NCBI RefSeq assembly: GCF_001406815.1 | Contig: NZ_CVRR01000093.1 | Coordinates: forward strand, 48,688 to 112,687 | DNA from: Roseburia faecis | GTDB lineage: Bacteria > Bacillota > Clostridia > Lachnospirales > Lachnospiraceae | Length of the DNA stretch: 64,000 bases | Reading direction: 5' to 3' | Shown: positions 1 through 8,252 of the stretch, in pieces | Numbering within the stretch: position 1 is the first letter of the stretch | Layout: every line of letters starts with the position of its first letter | Notes under the pieces: generated by a model | The model's database searches: none | The model's input: the letters and a program-made list of their open reading frames with translations, nothing else | Told to the model about the DNA's origin: nothing | Position numbers and translations under genes: made by a program

Positions 1-1988
1 TTTCTTGCATAAAGACCATAAACTGCACCTTCAAGGCTTGCATCTCCCTGGGCAACTGCCTTGCCTGATTCCTTGTCTACCTTGTAGATATGAATCTTTG
101 CTGTAGTTCTGTCATTTACAAATGTGTGGCTGAATGATGCCTTTGCCTGTGTTTCAGGTAATACATTGAAATTGAAGCTGTAAACATCTTTACTGTTTCT
201 AATATACGCATATGGTGCCTGTGTCTCTGAGATATAATATCCGTTTGAAATAGGCAGATCCACGCTGTAGCTTGCACTTCCATCCTCACCTGTGGTTACT
301 GTCTCAAGGGCTGTACCCTTTGTCACAATCACCTGTCCGGCATAGTTCTTGATGTCGTTTCCGGCATAAAGTGTGTACTTACCGCCATCAAGAGGATTTT
401 CTGTATCAGAATCTTTCTTTACTACAGATACATCCGCTTTCTGTCTGGTATTCTCGACAGTAGTAGACTCATACTGTACTGTTACAGTCTGGTCCTTGTA
501 CTCAATCATTACAGTCTGTGGAGTTGTATTGATGGTATATCCGTCAATGCTCTTAATCTCTGTTACCACATAAGTTCCAAGATGAAGGTCAGATAATACC
601 ACCTGTCCGTCATTTCCTGTGGTAAGGCTTTCTGCCACAACATCGCCAGCACTATACACCTTTGTACCATCTGCCTTGTAGATATCTGCTCCTGCAGTTA
701 CCTTAAAGGTTGCTCCGGAAAGCTTCTTTTTCTCATAAGTGAAATTGCTTCCATTCCATGAGCTAAGCACCTCACCCTCTTTGTAGATTGTGATTGCTCC
801 AAGCTGCTCTTTATCTGTTGCAGAGATTCCCGTTGTCTGTCCCGCTTTTACAGTAAGTGTATGAACCTTACCTGAAAGGACATATCCCTTTGGGGCTGTA
901 ATCTCTTTCACATAATAAGTGCCTGCAACAAGTGCAGCTGACTTTGCATATCCATTTCCATCTGTTGTCATGGTCTGTACTCTGTTAGTGCATCCGCTGT
1001 CAGAATAGATTCCATAGACTGCACCGGAAAGCTTCACTCCGCTTGACTCATCTGTCTTTGTAAGCTCACCATATCCGATGTTCTCTGTCTTGACCTTGAT
1101 ATAGGCTTTGACAGGATCTGCTGTCGGTCTTTCAGAAATAAACTCCTGATATCCGCTCTTTCCGGTAAGCCAGAATACACAGCTTGATGTTGTCTCTACC
1201 TTGCCAGCATTGGATGCGAATGTTCCTGTTGTAGCTGTAGTATTCACGCTCGTTGAAGAGATTGTAATACTGTTGCCATTCTTATCAACAGAATATCCAC
1301 TGATGCCAAAATCAAAGTCTGATAAGACACCATTGCTGTCAGATAATGTTGTTTCAAATCTCTGACTTCCCTCATTCCACTTTAATTCATAAGTTGGTGC
1401 CTCACTGGTTCTGCGTGATGCAAAACTTGGAAGTGTTGCATTGTAGGAGCTGCTGATATTGTCCCTGAGTCTCTCATAATAGCTGTATGAAGAATCAGGA
1501 CTTGGTGCTGTGTTGCAGAGCTTTCTCGCTGCCGAATCACCACTTCCAGTTCCAAAGATATCTGCTACAATTACCCATACCATTGCCTGAGTTGCGATAT
1601 ACTCATCGCACTGGCTGTTGCTTGGAGCCGCCTTTTGTGTACTGTTAAACCCATAATAAAGGCAGTAACTTAAAAGCTTTCTCTGCTGTTCTGACATTGA
1701 TGTGCTCGCATCATCGTAGCTGTTCATAAGCTGACCGCCATCTGCTCTTAATCCGAAATTCATACAATATGCAGAATTTCCGTCAAGAATTGAATACAGA
1801 ATCTTGCCATGATTATATCCGGGCTTCAGCTCACTTACTTCTCCGGAATTTTTGACTGACGCATTCCAGAACGCAATATTTGCCTGCGGACTGGCTGCAA
1901 ATGCTGTTGTACCATTCGTAAAGAGTGTTCCAACCAGTGTGAGCATAGCCATAAATCCTGCCATAAAACGCTTTAGTTTCTGTTTCAT
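1..1988 (-). CDS. Thioester-domain (TQXA) / Cna-B surface adhesin, N-terminal part
   Basis: Cell-surface protein whose C-terminus, where an LPXTG-type sorting signal would be expected, lies outside the window. The frame is open from the ATG at 1988 to base 1, about 662 residues. Residues 1-32 form a signal peptide with an AFAA cleavage region. A thioester adhesion domain follows: Cys75 (YCMN) and Gln134 (ATQAMVW) are the pair expected to form the internal Cys-Gln bond used to attach covalently to host surfaces. From about residue 290 there are several Cna-B/SpaA-type beta-sandwich repeats with E-box motifs such as KEITAPKGY and SETQAPYAY, which normally form isopeptide bonds. The ATG is preceded by AAGGAGG. 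The palindromic element at 2017-2151 begins only 28 bases upstream. The domain assignment is from motifs, and the ligand is unknown. Confidence 0.85.
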   Translation of the reverse strand, partial: MKQKLKRFMAGFMAMLTLVGTLFTNGTTAFAASPQANIAFWNASVKNSGEVSELKPGYNHGKILYSILDGNSAYCMNFGLRADGGQLMNSYDDASTSMSEQQRKLLSYCLYYGFNSTQKAAPSNSQCDEYIATQAMVWVIVADIFGTGSGDSAARKLCNTAPSPDSSYSYYERLRDNISSSYNATLPSFASRRTSEAPTYELKWNEGSQRFETTLSDSNGVLSDFDFGISGYSVDKNGNSITISSTSVNTTATTGTFASNAGKVETTSSCVFWLTGKSGYQEFISERPTADPVKAYIKVKTENIGYGELTKTDESSGVKLSGAVYGIYSDSGCTNRVQTMTTDGNGYAKSAALVAGTYYVKEITAPKGYVLSGKVHTLTVKAGQTTGISATDKEQLGAITIYKEGEVLSSWNGSNFTYEKKKLSGATFKVTAGADIYKADGTKVYSAGDVVAESLTTGNDGQVVLSDLHLGTYVVTEIKSIDGYTINTTPQTVMIEYKDQTVTVQYESTTVENTRQKADVSVVKKDSDTENPLDGGKYTLYAGNDIKNYAGQVIVTKGTALETVTTGEDGSASYSVDLPISNGYYISETQAPYAYIRNSKDVYSFNFNVLPETQAKASFSHTFVNDRTTAKIHIYKVDKESGKAVAQGDASLEGAVYGLYAR

Positions 1989-2016
1989 GTGCTCTTTCCT
2001 CCTTAAATCTCAATTA

Positions 2017-2151
2017 GTTCAGAGCCTATTCGCAAAATTGCCTACTGCAATTTTTGCTCATGTGGCGTATCCGCCAAATAAAATTTCAAAATCAGTCTTA
2101 GAAATGCAAGCATTTCACAACCGATTTATGAAATTTTGCTTGGCTCTGAAC
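2017..2151. repeat. 135-bp palindromic (MITE-like) element
   Basis: The ends are exact inverted repeats, GTTCAGAGCC at 2017-2026 and GGCTCTGAAC at 2142-2151. The pairing continues inward through GCAAAATT and AATTTTGC with a few unpaired bases. Between the arms are shorter internal repeats such as TGGCGTATCCGCCA. There is no open frame. The form fits a non-autonomous miniature element or a structured intergenic repeat. It sits between the lipoprotein terminator and the adhesin ribosome site, so it either carries or displaces the adhesin promoter. Confidence 0.6.
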
Positions 2152-2156
2152 GGGTA

Positions 2157-2197
2157 CAAAAAAAGAAAGACATAAGTTTATGGCTTACATCTTTCTT
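2157..2197 (-). terminator. Rho-independent terminator of the lipoprotein gene
   Basis: On the minus strand AAGAAAGA pairs with TCTTTCTT, and the stem extends inward with TGTAAG/CTTATG using two wobble pairs. A run of T follows. It lies 25 bases after the stop codon at 2222. Confidence 0.75.
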
Positions 2198-2221
2198 CCT
2201 TCTGCTTCTATTCGTTTTTAT

Positions 2222-3010
2222 TTATCTGTGACATCGAAACTCGTAATAGTCTGTGCCGCCTGTCGTGTAAACTCCATCATAACTGATGTAGAATACCGGA
2301 TCTGTTTCCAAAAGTAACATACTTGCAATATATTCTGCGATTGCATCCTCAGATGATAACCGCTGTCCATCAATTGTACTTGCTTTGTTGAGGTCTGTCT
2401 CTACAAACACACTATAATAAGAGCCTTCCATACCATCGTAAGGATAATACTCATTGTACTCTTCCTGCGTGATACTGCCGTCATTCAAATGATTCTGTAA
2501 ATTCTGCTGTGTGGTAATCATCCCTCCTGCCTGACACTTTGCTGTTGCAAGTGACACAACATTCTGTGGACTGTACGCCACAGATGCAGGCTGTGGATTG
2601 CTCACATTGTCTTTCGGACTGTCTGTAGTCTGACCACCATTACCTGCATTACTCTGATTTCCACCAGCTTCCTCATTATCATTTACAGGAGCTTTCTGTT
2701 CCGGCTCGTCATTCTGCTCTGACTTTTCTTCCTGCTTTGAATCAGTTTCATTATCAGCGGACCGGTTATCTTCTTTATCAATCTTCTCTTCTGAATCTTT
2801 AACCTCGGCAATATCTTTCTCTGTCTCTTCACTTCCAACTTCGGTTGTGACCTCTGTGACAGCTTTCGTTGCCATTTCTACTTCTTCAGTTGGCTTTACG
2901 CTTTCCGTCTGTTTCTCTGTCTGATTATCAGCCTTTTCCTTACCACCATTACAGGCAGCCATTGAAAAGACCAGTACTGCGGATAATAAGATAATACTTA
3001 TCTTCTTCAT
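2222..3010 (-). CDS. Predicted secreted lipoprotein, acidic linker, element-borne
   Basis: 262 residues from the ATG at 3010. The longer frame reading back to 3106 runs through the structured leader and is not preferred. The N-terminus is a lipoprotein signal, MKKISIILLSAVLVFSMAAC, with Cys20 as the lipidation site. About 110 residues of Glu/Asp/Lys/Thr-rich low-complexity sequence follow, and then a folded C-terminal domain of about 110 residues containing NVVSLATAKC and a Tyr-rich stretch. The linker looks like a spacer that holds the C-terminal domain away from the membrane. I do not recognise the domain. Its place between the adhesin and the partition genes, and its lipid anchor, suggest a surface role linked to the element. 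This is inference. Confidence 0.7.
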   Translation of the reverse strand: MKKISIILLSAVLVFSMAACNGGKEKADNQTEKQTESVKPTEEVEMATKAVTEVTTEVGSEETEKDIAEVKDSEEKIDKEDNRSADNETDSKQEEKSEQNDEPEQKAPVNDNEEAGGNQSNAGNGGQTTDSPKDNVSNPQPASVAYSPQNVVSLATAKCQAGGMITTQQNLQNHLNDGSITQEEYNEYYPYDGMEGSYYSVFVETDLNKASTIDGQRLSSEDAIAEYIASMLLLETDPVFYISYDGVYTTGGTDYYEFRCHR

Positions 3011-3120
3011 AGTAATCACCCATCCCTTCTCCGCAAGAGGGACGGGCTTTGTGTTCCGTGCCATCCACCCTTGCGGTGAACTATTTATCTGTAATGCACG
3101 GGACACATAGGACTGTCCCG
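3011..3120 (-). promoter_or_regulatory. Structured 5' leader of the lipoprotein gene
   Basis: Three hairpins can be drawn on the minus-strand RNA. First in the RNA is CGGGACA/TGTCCCG (3099-3120). Last is CCCGTCCCT/AGGGATGGG (3019-3046), a 9-bp stem with one wobble that abuts or covers the GGGTGAT ribosome site of the lipoprotein gene. The segment CCGCAAGGG (3068-3076) can instead pair with CCCTCTTGCGG (3031-3041), which is part of the 5' side of the last hairpin. The two states are mutually exclusive, so the leader could switch ribosome access. Pairings are seen in the sequence; switching is inferred. Confidence 0.45.
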
Positions 3121-3247
3121 TATTCTGTGCATCTTAAACTCCTTTCATTATACCAGCTCTCTTATTTTAAAGAAATACTGCATAAGTCGTCTGTTTTTCT
3201 TATAATTCAAGAATAAACCCTTTGCCTGCATATATGCTCACCTCCTC

Positions 3248-3421
3248 TCAAAATGTGCCCATTCTTACGAATGAAAGAAATACCCTTGCCACCATAGCGA
3301 ATAGAAGAAGAATTATTCTGGCAAGTCCTAAGACCAGCTTCAAAGCTCCAAGAATTATCCTTAATATCCACTTGAGTATCTCTAAAATTACTGTTCCTAC
3401 GGCTCCCATAACTCTTCTCAT
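3248..3421 (-). CDS. Very small hydrophobic membrane protein (57 aa)
   Basis: Starts at the ATG at 3421, with AGGAGA 8 bases upstream. An in-frame upstream ATG at 3448 has no ribosome site. The product is almost wholly hydrophobic with interspersed arginines and lysines (VILEILKWILRIILGALKLV), consistent with one or two amphipathic or membrane-spanning helices. It begins 5 bases after the ParR-like gene and so is translationally tied to the partition operon. No family is recognised. The charge pattern and size resemble small peptides of the phage-holin or peptide-toxin kind, but nothing here proves that. Confidence 0.6.
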   Translation of the reverse strand: MRRVMGAVGTVILEILKWILRIILGALKLVLGLARIILLLFAMVARVFLSFVRMGTF

Positions 3422-3426
3422 AATAA

Positions 3427-3873
3427 TCAGTCTCCTTTCGACATCCATCCCATTGCAAGTCCTGCAACATCTGCATCGTCCATAACATCTTCTGTAGGTT
3501 CTAGTGCTTCACTATTGGCTGCCTGCATTATTACCGGCTGACCAACATTCATCCCGGATATCACTCCGCCTAACAGCCTTATGACCTCTTTCCTAGCCTC
3601 ATTGGTTGCTGCTTCAATGACTTCTTCCTTAATGTCATCAATATCTTCTGACCGGATATATTCAGCCCTCTCTTTTTCTTTCTTCTTGATAACAAAAGTT
3701 TCTTTTCCATAATTATCAATGTAGAACTGAATCGCATCTATGATGAACTGATTCTTAGATTTGAAAATCTTCGGATCAAGGTTCTGAATCACATCATTGA
3801 TTTTCACATGCTGAGGATTGCTCATGTTAAGGCGGACAGAAGTTTTTACTTCATATTCAAGTCTTCTTCCCAT
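3427..3873 (-). CDS. parR-like: ParR-like partition adaptor / DNA-binding protein
   Basis: 148 residues. The second of two adjacent ATGs (3873) has ideal spacing from AGGAGG; the alternative is 3876. The N-terminal third has the pattern of a ribbon-helix-helix protein (EVKTSVRLNMSNPQHVKINDVI), then LDPKIFKSKNQFIIDAIQFYI, which is typical of plasmid ParR/StbB proteins. The C-terminus is acidic and less structured, as expected for the part that contacts the actin-like filament. It lies directly after the ParM-like gene, with the ribosome site overlapping that gene's stop. In type II partition systems ParR binds centromere repeats and autoregulates the operon. Confidence 0.75.
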   Translation of the reverse strand: MGRRLEYEVKTSVRLNMSNPQHVKINDVIQNLDPKIFKSKNQFIIDAIQFYIDNYGKETFVIKKKEKERAEYIRSEDIDDIKEEVIEAATNEARKEVIRLLGGVISGMNVGQPVIMQAANSEALEPTEDVMDDADVAGLAMGWMSKGD

Positions 3874-3884
3874 CATCTGCCTCC

Positions 3885-4805
3885 TTATGATAATCGCTTA
3901 GTGCTTTTAAGTCCCATTGTGGCAAGCTGCTCATATCCTCTTGCATTTGCCTTTACATCAAGGTTATAGGAAATGTTCTTAGCATCATGACTACCAAAAT
4001 TCTTCATCACAACTGCCCCGCCACCGACAAATACAATCGGTGTAGTCTTTAAGTTATACCCAAACTCACGGATTGAGTTATATACCTTATCAACAAAATC
4101 CTCTATCTCTGCCTTGATAATGGCAAAGTATTCATCATCAATATCTGACCTGCCATATCGCATGATGTTCTGTATCTCTGACTCGTCTACCTCTCCGTTA
4201 AGCTGTCTTACACACTGTTCATTGATAGAACGCATACAGGTAATAAGACCTTTTGGTATCGTCACACACTTTGATTCATCCGGTGACTTGTTGATTACGG
4301 GCATAATGTCGATTGTCCAGCTACCGATATCTACTATCAGCGTTTTCTTTGCCATTGTAGGAATCTTGTCCACTACTGCTGCATAACACTGAGGGAATAC
4401 TGCCACATCATCCATTTCAATATAATACGGCTCATTCTCATATTTGAAGCTTACACGCTTATTCTTTGTCAGGTACTTGATAAAATCATTCTTCTCTGCT
4501 CCAAACCTTGTAAGTGGTAGTCCTACGGCAAGGAATACCTTTGCCTCTGCAAGACCTCTTCTTTTAAGTTCCTTAGCAACTGCTGCAAGAGTGAGAAGAT
4601 AAAAGCTGTCATCTTCGACCTTTGTATCCTTTACTTCCTGCCTCACAGTTCCAACCTTATAGAACTTTCCTTCATACTCAAGTACATCGCCGAAAAGCGC
4701 CGGAGTTGTTGTAATCTCCTTAACACCTGTGACAAATACCTGAGAGATTGTTTTCATCATTGACCAGCCATGATCAATGCCGATTACTTCTAACTTGTTA
4801 TTCAT
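3885..4805 (-). CDS. parM-like: ParM-like actin-fold segregation ATPase
   Basis: 306 residues from the ATG at 4805, with AGGAG and AAAGGA upstream. Frames back to 4871 lack a site. Actin-family signatures are present: phosphate-1 IGIDHGWSMMKT near the N-terminus, phosphate-2 LIVDIGSWTIDIM near residue 170, and the adenosine motif IVFVGGGAVV near residue 265. The length and the glycine-rich C-terminal motif match the plasmid StbA/ParM/Alp group, not MreB. With the ParR-like protein it should form a type II segregation system that pushes DNA copies apart by filament growth. On a chromosome-integrated element this suggests a plasmid stage or a replicating excised form. Confidence 0.85.
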   Translation of the reverse strand: MNNKLEVIGIDHGWSMMKTISQVFVTGVKEITTTPALFGDVLEYEGKFYKVGTVRQEVKDTKVEDDSFYLLTLAAVAKELKRRGLAEAKVFLAVGLPLTRFGAEKNDFIKYLTKNKRVSFKYENEPYYIEMDDVAVFPQCYAAVVDKIPTMAKKTLIVDIGSWTIDIMPVINKSPDESKCVTIPKGLITCMRSINEQCVRQLNGEVDESEIQNIMRYGRSDIDDEYFAIIKAEIEDFVDKVYNSIREFGYNLKTTPIVFVGGGAVVMKNFGSHDAKNISYNLDVKANARGYEQLATMGLKSTKRLS

Positions 4806-4863
4806 GTTCCTTTCACTCCTTTTCTGTATTGTCTGCATTATTGTTTTGCAAAATTTCATATAA

Positions 4864-5043
4864 TTACCCACACCCTTTCAAGTGCTCGGTTTTGTCAGAT
4901 GCAGGAATATCATCTGACCTGCCATAAAAATGCTTTCTCATTAATTCCTCATACAGTTCATCACTCTCTGCCTTAACTTTCATAAGACAGTAGAGAACCA
5001 CTGTACTAATAATGATTACGAACCAAATTAACACCTTGCCCAT
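4864..5043 (-). CDS. Small single-pass membrane protein (59 aa)
   Basis: Starts at the ATG at 5043, with AGAGGAG upstream. Residues 3-20 (KVLIWFVIIISTVVLYCL) form one transmembrane helix, followed by a charged cytoplasmic or extracytoplasmic tail that ends in CG. It is the first gene after the terminator-like hairpin at 5061-5119 and lies upstream of the ParM-like gene, so it is probably the first gene of the partition operon. No family is recognised. Confidence 0.6.
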   Translation of the reverse strand: MGKVLIWFVIIISTVVLYCLMKVKAESDELYEELMRKHFYGRSDDIPASDKTEHLKGCG

Positions 5044-5060
5044 TCGACCACTCCTCTCAA

Positions 5061-5119
5061 ATAAAAAGAGGACCAAACCAGCTGATGGAGTATTCCATCT
5101 CAAGTGCTAATTTAGTCCT
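5061..5119 (-). terminator. Terminator-like hairpin ahead of the partition operon
   Basis: On the minus strand AGGACTAAATTAGC (5119-5106) pairs with GCTGGTTTGGTCCT (5082-5069) as a 14-bp stem with three wobbles. An inner hairpin GATGGA/TCCATC lies in the loop, and CTTTTTAT follows. The structure lies before the first gene of the operon, so it would act as an attenuator in a leader transcript or close the upstream transcript. Its 5' arm could also pair with the metA-terminator arm at 5269-5282. Confidence 0.6.
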
Positions 5120-5257
5120 CACTAAATGTTTTTGATATAAAATTGTACCTAATCTAAGCACACAGATTCACTCTCAGACTGATTGCGGACATCTGTGATA
5201 CTGACTTGGATTTTCGGTTTAATATTGCAGCGCTGCCCTATCTTTACCGCTAAAATG
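5120..5257. other. Non-coding junction between element genes and metA
   Basis: No convincing gene. It contains a perfect 10-bp palindrome GCAGCGCTGC (5227-5236) and, on the minus strand, a possible -10 box TACAAT near 5145 with no good -35. This is the likely place for the end of the left-hand element or for a ParR-binding centromere, but no att repeat is visible. Confidence 0.4.
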
Positions 5258-5324
5258 GTATAAAAATAAGGACTAAATTAGGCATAACCCCTTGATTTTA
5301 CTGGGTTTCATCTAACTTGGTCCT
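5258..5324 (-). terminator. metA terminator
   Basis: On the minus strand AGGACCAAGTTAG (5324-5312) pairs with CTAATTTAGTCCT (5281-5269) with one wobble and one mismatch, followed by TTATTTTTAT. It begins 16 bases after the metA stop. Its arms are close relatives of the arms of the hairpin at 5061-5119. Confidence 0.7.
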
Positions 5325-5340
5325 ATTATAACTCAAACAC

Positions 5341-6273
5341 CTATTTCCCAATGATTTCATCGGTATTGATAAACTCATACGGTGTCTGCTGGTAAACGTA
5401 ATAATTCAGCCAGTTTGCATAAAGGATATTTCCATGTGACCGCCACTGCAGCATCGGCCGCTGCGTTGGATCATCATCCGGATAATAATTACACGGAAGC
5501 GTGATCGCAAGTCCCTTCTCCCTGTCACGCTTATATTCACTGTCTAATGTCATCCGGTCATATTCCGGGTGTCCCATCACAAAAATCTGGCTGCCATCCT
5601 GATTGATTACCAGAAAAACCCCCGCCTCTTTTGATTTTGCCAGAATGGTCAGTTCTTCATGCTTTAAAATATCTTCCTCCCGGATCTCGGTATGCCGGGA
5701 ATGTGGAGCATAAAAATAATCATCAAATCCGCGTACCATCGGAATCTTGCGATTCATTACATGGTGCCGGAATACCCCGAACATTTTCTGCTTTAGATCA
5801 TATTTTTGGATTCCGTAATGATAATAAAGTGCAGCCTGCGCCCCCCAGCACAAATGCAGGGTGGATGTCACATGCTTTTTGGACCACTCCATAATCTCAC
5901 ACACTTCATCCCAGTAATCGACTTCTTCATATTTCATCTGTTCCACCGGTGCACCGGTAATGATCAGCCCGTCAAAATACTGGTTCTTAATTTCCTGAAA
6001 CGTCTGATAAAACTTGTTCAGGTGGCTCTTTGAAGTATGGGTGGATGCATGGGATGCCGGTGCAAGCAGCGATACGTCTACCTGTAACGGGGTGTTTGAC
6101 AATGACCGGAAAATCTGCAATTCCGTCTCTTCTTTCAGTGGCATCAGGTTCAGAATCACGATATTGATCGGACGAATATCCTGATGCATCGCACGGGACT
6201 CATCCATTACGAAAATATTTTCCTGTTCGAGGATCTCCTTTGCAGGCAGATCACTTTGTGTTCTGATTGGCAT
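5341..6273 (-). CDS. metA: Homoserine O-acetyltransferase (MetA family)
   Basis: Acylates homoserine in methionine synthesis in the cytoplasm. 310 residues, full length for the MetA glutamine-amidotransferase-fold family. The catalytic residues are in the standard places: Cys142 in HLCWGAQAA, His235 and Glu237 in FVMGHPEYD. Residue 111 is Glu (APVEQM). In this family Glu111 gives acetyl-CoA specificity and Gly111 gives succinyl-CoA, so acetyl transfer is predicted despite the usual succinyltransferase label. It starts 8 bases after ligA and ends in the terminator at 5258-5324, which suggests a rluF-ligA-metA transcript. Confidence 0.93.
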   Translation of the reverse strand: MPIRTQSDLPAKEILEQENIFVMDESRAMHQDIRPINIVILNLMPLKEETELQIFRSLSNTPLQVDVSLLAPASHASTHTSKSHLNKFYQTFQEIKNQYFDGLIITGAPVEQMKYEEVDYWDEVCEIMEWSKKHVTSTLHLCWGAQAALYYHYGIQKYDLKQKMFGVFRHHVMNRKIPMVRGFDDYFYAPHSRHTEIREEDILKHEELTILAKSKEAGVFLVINQDGSQIFVMGHPEYDRMTLDSEYKRDREKGLAITLPCNYYPDDDPTQRPMLQWRSHGNILYANWLNYYVYQQTPYEFINTDEIIGK

Positions 6274-6281
6274 AACTTTTT

Positions 6282-8252
6282 CTACCTCCCACCAAATTGT
6301 TCTATAAATGTATCTTCGGAAATAATCGGAATTCCCAGTTCTTTTGCCTTACGATTCTTAGATGATGCGGATTCCACGTCATTGTTGACAAGATATGCCG
6401 TCTTTTTTGAGACACTTCCTGTCACTTTTCCGCCCTGGCTTTCTACATAGGCCTTAAATTCATCCCTGTTTTTATAGTGATGCACATCTCCGGTGATCAC
6501 AAAACTCAGTCCCGCACAGCTTCCGGAAGAAGTATCCTGCACTTCTACATGTTCTATCGAAAGTTCATGAAGCAGATCCTCAAACCCACTGTGGTTTTTT
6601 TCATTCTGATACCAGGTTACAATTGATCGGGAACGTTCCGCTCCGATCCCCTCAATATCCTCAAACCCGTCCCCCTGATGCAGACGTTGCAAAAAGCCTT
6701 CAAAACCAATGGCGGCAACAATTTTTTTCCCGGCATCCACACCGATCAGCGGTATGCACAGGGCAAATATAAAGTTCACCGGATGTACCTGCCGGCTTTT
6801 TTCAATGGACTGTTCCATATTTGCCACAGATTTTTCACCAAAGCCCTCCATCTGGCTGATCTCCCCGAAATGCTCTTTCAAACGGAAAATATCCGCAAAT
6901 TCATGGATAAATCCCGCATTCATAAAACGGAGCATCGTCTGAATGGAAAGACCGTCAATATCCATCCCCCACTTGCTGACAAAACGGGTAAATTTCTTGA
7001 CATTTTTGGCTGTACAGTCCGGATTGGTACAATGCAGGGTCTTTGTGCCACTGTTTTCACTCACATGAACTTTTGTCGGTGCATGGCACACCGGACACTG
7101 GGATGGAATCTCCGGAGCACCTACAGCATCTTTTACCGCAATACATTTCGGAATGATCTTATTAGCTTTGATCACAGAAAGTGTGCACTCTTTTCCAATC
7201 CCCAGACGCTCGATCTCACTGATATTACATAGCGATGCCCTGGATACTGTCGTTCCCTCAATCTGTACCGGTTCAAACACGGCAACTGGGGAAATTGTTG
7301 ATACCGCACACGACCATTCGATATACTTTAGTTTTGTATCTACAGCCTCATCCTGCCATTTGAACGCAAAACCGGCACGTGTCGCATGATGCCCGGTCAC
7401 GCTTCCCGATGCCGCATAATCCGTATCATCATAACAGATCACCAGACCATCTACCGGAATATCCATTTTTCCGCTCTCTACAAGTTTCGTCCATCGGTCA
7501 ATGGCTTCCGGAAGTTTTTGGGCGGTTGTCGCTTCCCTGTCTACCACATCAAATCCCAGTTTTTCCAGAAAGTGCATCCGCTCTCCCCACGATACCATCG
7601 GCTCATCCAGATGCACCAGTGTAAATGCATGAAACCTGACATGGCGTGCCTTCACTTCTGCCGGATCTTCCAGATTCAGCGTTCCGGATGCCAGATTTCG
7701 CGGATTTGCATATTTTTCATCGTCATCCTCAATCATGTCGTTGATCTGTGCAAAATCTGTATAGGATATGGCAGCTTCTCCTCGCACAACCAGATGCCCC
7801 TGATACGAAATCTTTTGCGGGAATCCTCCGATCGCACCCTTTAAAAATGTAATGTTGGTACCCAGGTTTCCATTTCCTCTGGTAAGAATTTTTACAAGAT
7901 TTCCGTTATCATACGTCAGAACCAGCGTAAGTCCGTCCAGTTTCCATGACAGCCAGATCGGATAAGCTCCCGCCCATTGCTGCAGTTCTTCCACCTGTTT
8001 GGTCTTCGCCAGAGAAAGTGCCGGATACTCATGCGGTTCTTTTTGTCCGCTTCCGGATTCTTCATATCCGGCATTCTGCGTCGGGCTGTCCTTTATAATA
8101 TATCCGGTTTTTTCTTCCAGCGTGGTAAGCTCATCAAACAAAGCATCCCACTCATAATTTGGCATGATTTCATCCTGTCCGTTATAATACGCAGCTGATG
8201 CTGCATTCAACTGTTTTACCAGTTCTTCAATCCGTTGCTTTTCTGTTTCCAT
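6282..8252 (-). CDS. ligA: NAD-dependent DNA ligase
   Basis: Seals nicks using NAD+. 656 residues, normal length. Order: N-terminal NAD-binding Ia region with NAxxYY (AASAAYYNG), adenylation domain with the AMP-accepting Lys104 in WKLDG, OB fold, four-cysteine zinc finger (CPVCHAP ... CTNPDC) near residues 385-410, helix-hairpin-helix repeats ([23 protein letters not shown]), and a C-terminal BRCT domain ([10 protein letters not shown]). The residues before the active lysine (LSWK) differ from the common EPK form. Such sequence-divergent LigA proteins occur as second ligases in Clostridia, so another copy may exist elsewhere. Its start overlaps the end of rluF by 26 bases. Confidence 0.93.
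   Translation of the reverse strand: METEKQRIEELVKQLNAASAAYYNGQDEIMPNYEWDALFDELTTLEEKTGYIIKDSPTQNAGYEESGSGQKEPHEYPALSLAKTKQVEELQQWAGAYPIWLSWKLDGLTLVLTYDNGNLVKILTRGNGNLGTNITFLKGAIGGFPQKISYQGHLVVRGEAAISYTDFAQINDMIEDDDEKYANPRNLASGTLNLEDPAEVKARHVRFHAFTLVHLDEPMVSWGERMHFLEKLGFDVVDREATTAQKLPEAIDRWTKLVESGKMDIPVDGLVICYDDTDYAASGSVTGHHATRAGFAFKWQDEAVDTKLKYIEWSCAVSTISPVAVFEPVQIEGTTVSRASLCNISEIERLGIGKECTLSVIKANKIIPKCIAVKDAVGAPEIPSQCPVCHAPTKVHVSENSGTKTLHCTNPDCTAKNVKKFTRFVSKWGMDIDGLSIQTMLRFMNAGFIHEFADIFRLKEHFGEISQMEGFGEKSVANMEQSIEKSRQVHPVNFIFALCIPLIGVDAGKKIVAAIGFEGFLQRLHQGDGFEDIEGIGAERSRSIVTWYQNEKNHSGFEDLLHELSIEHVEVQDTSSGSCAGLSFVITGDVHHYKNRDEFKAYVESQGGKVTGSVSKKTAYLVNNDVESASSKNRKAKELGIPIISEDTFIEQFGGR

Noticed and set aside
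3207..3488. A 93-codon frame overlapping the 57-aa membrane protein
   Set aside because: Its start lies inside parR without a ribosome site and its composition is not protein-like. The hydrophobic frame with AGGAGA is the better call.
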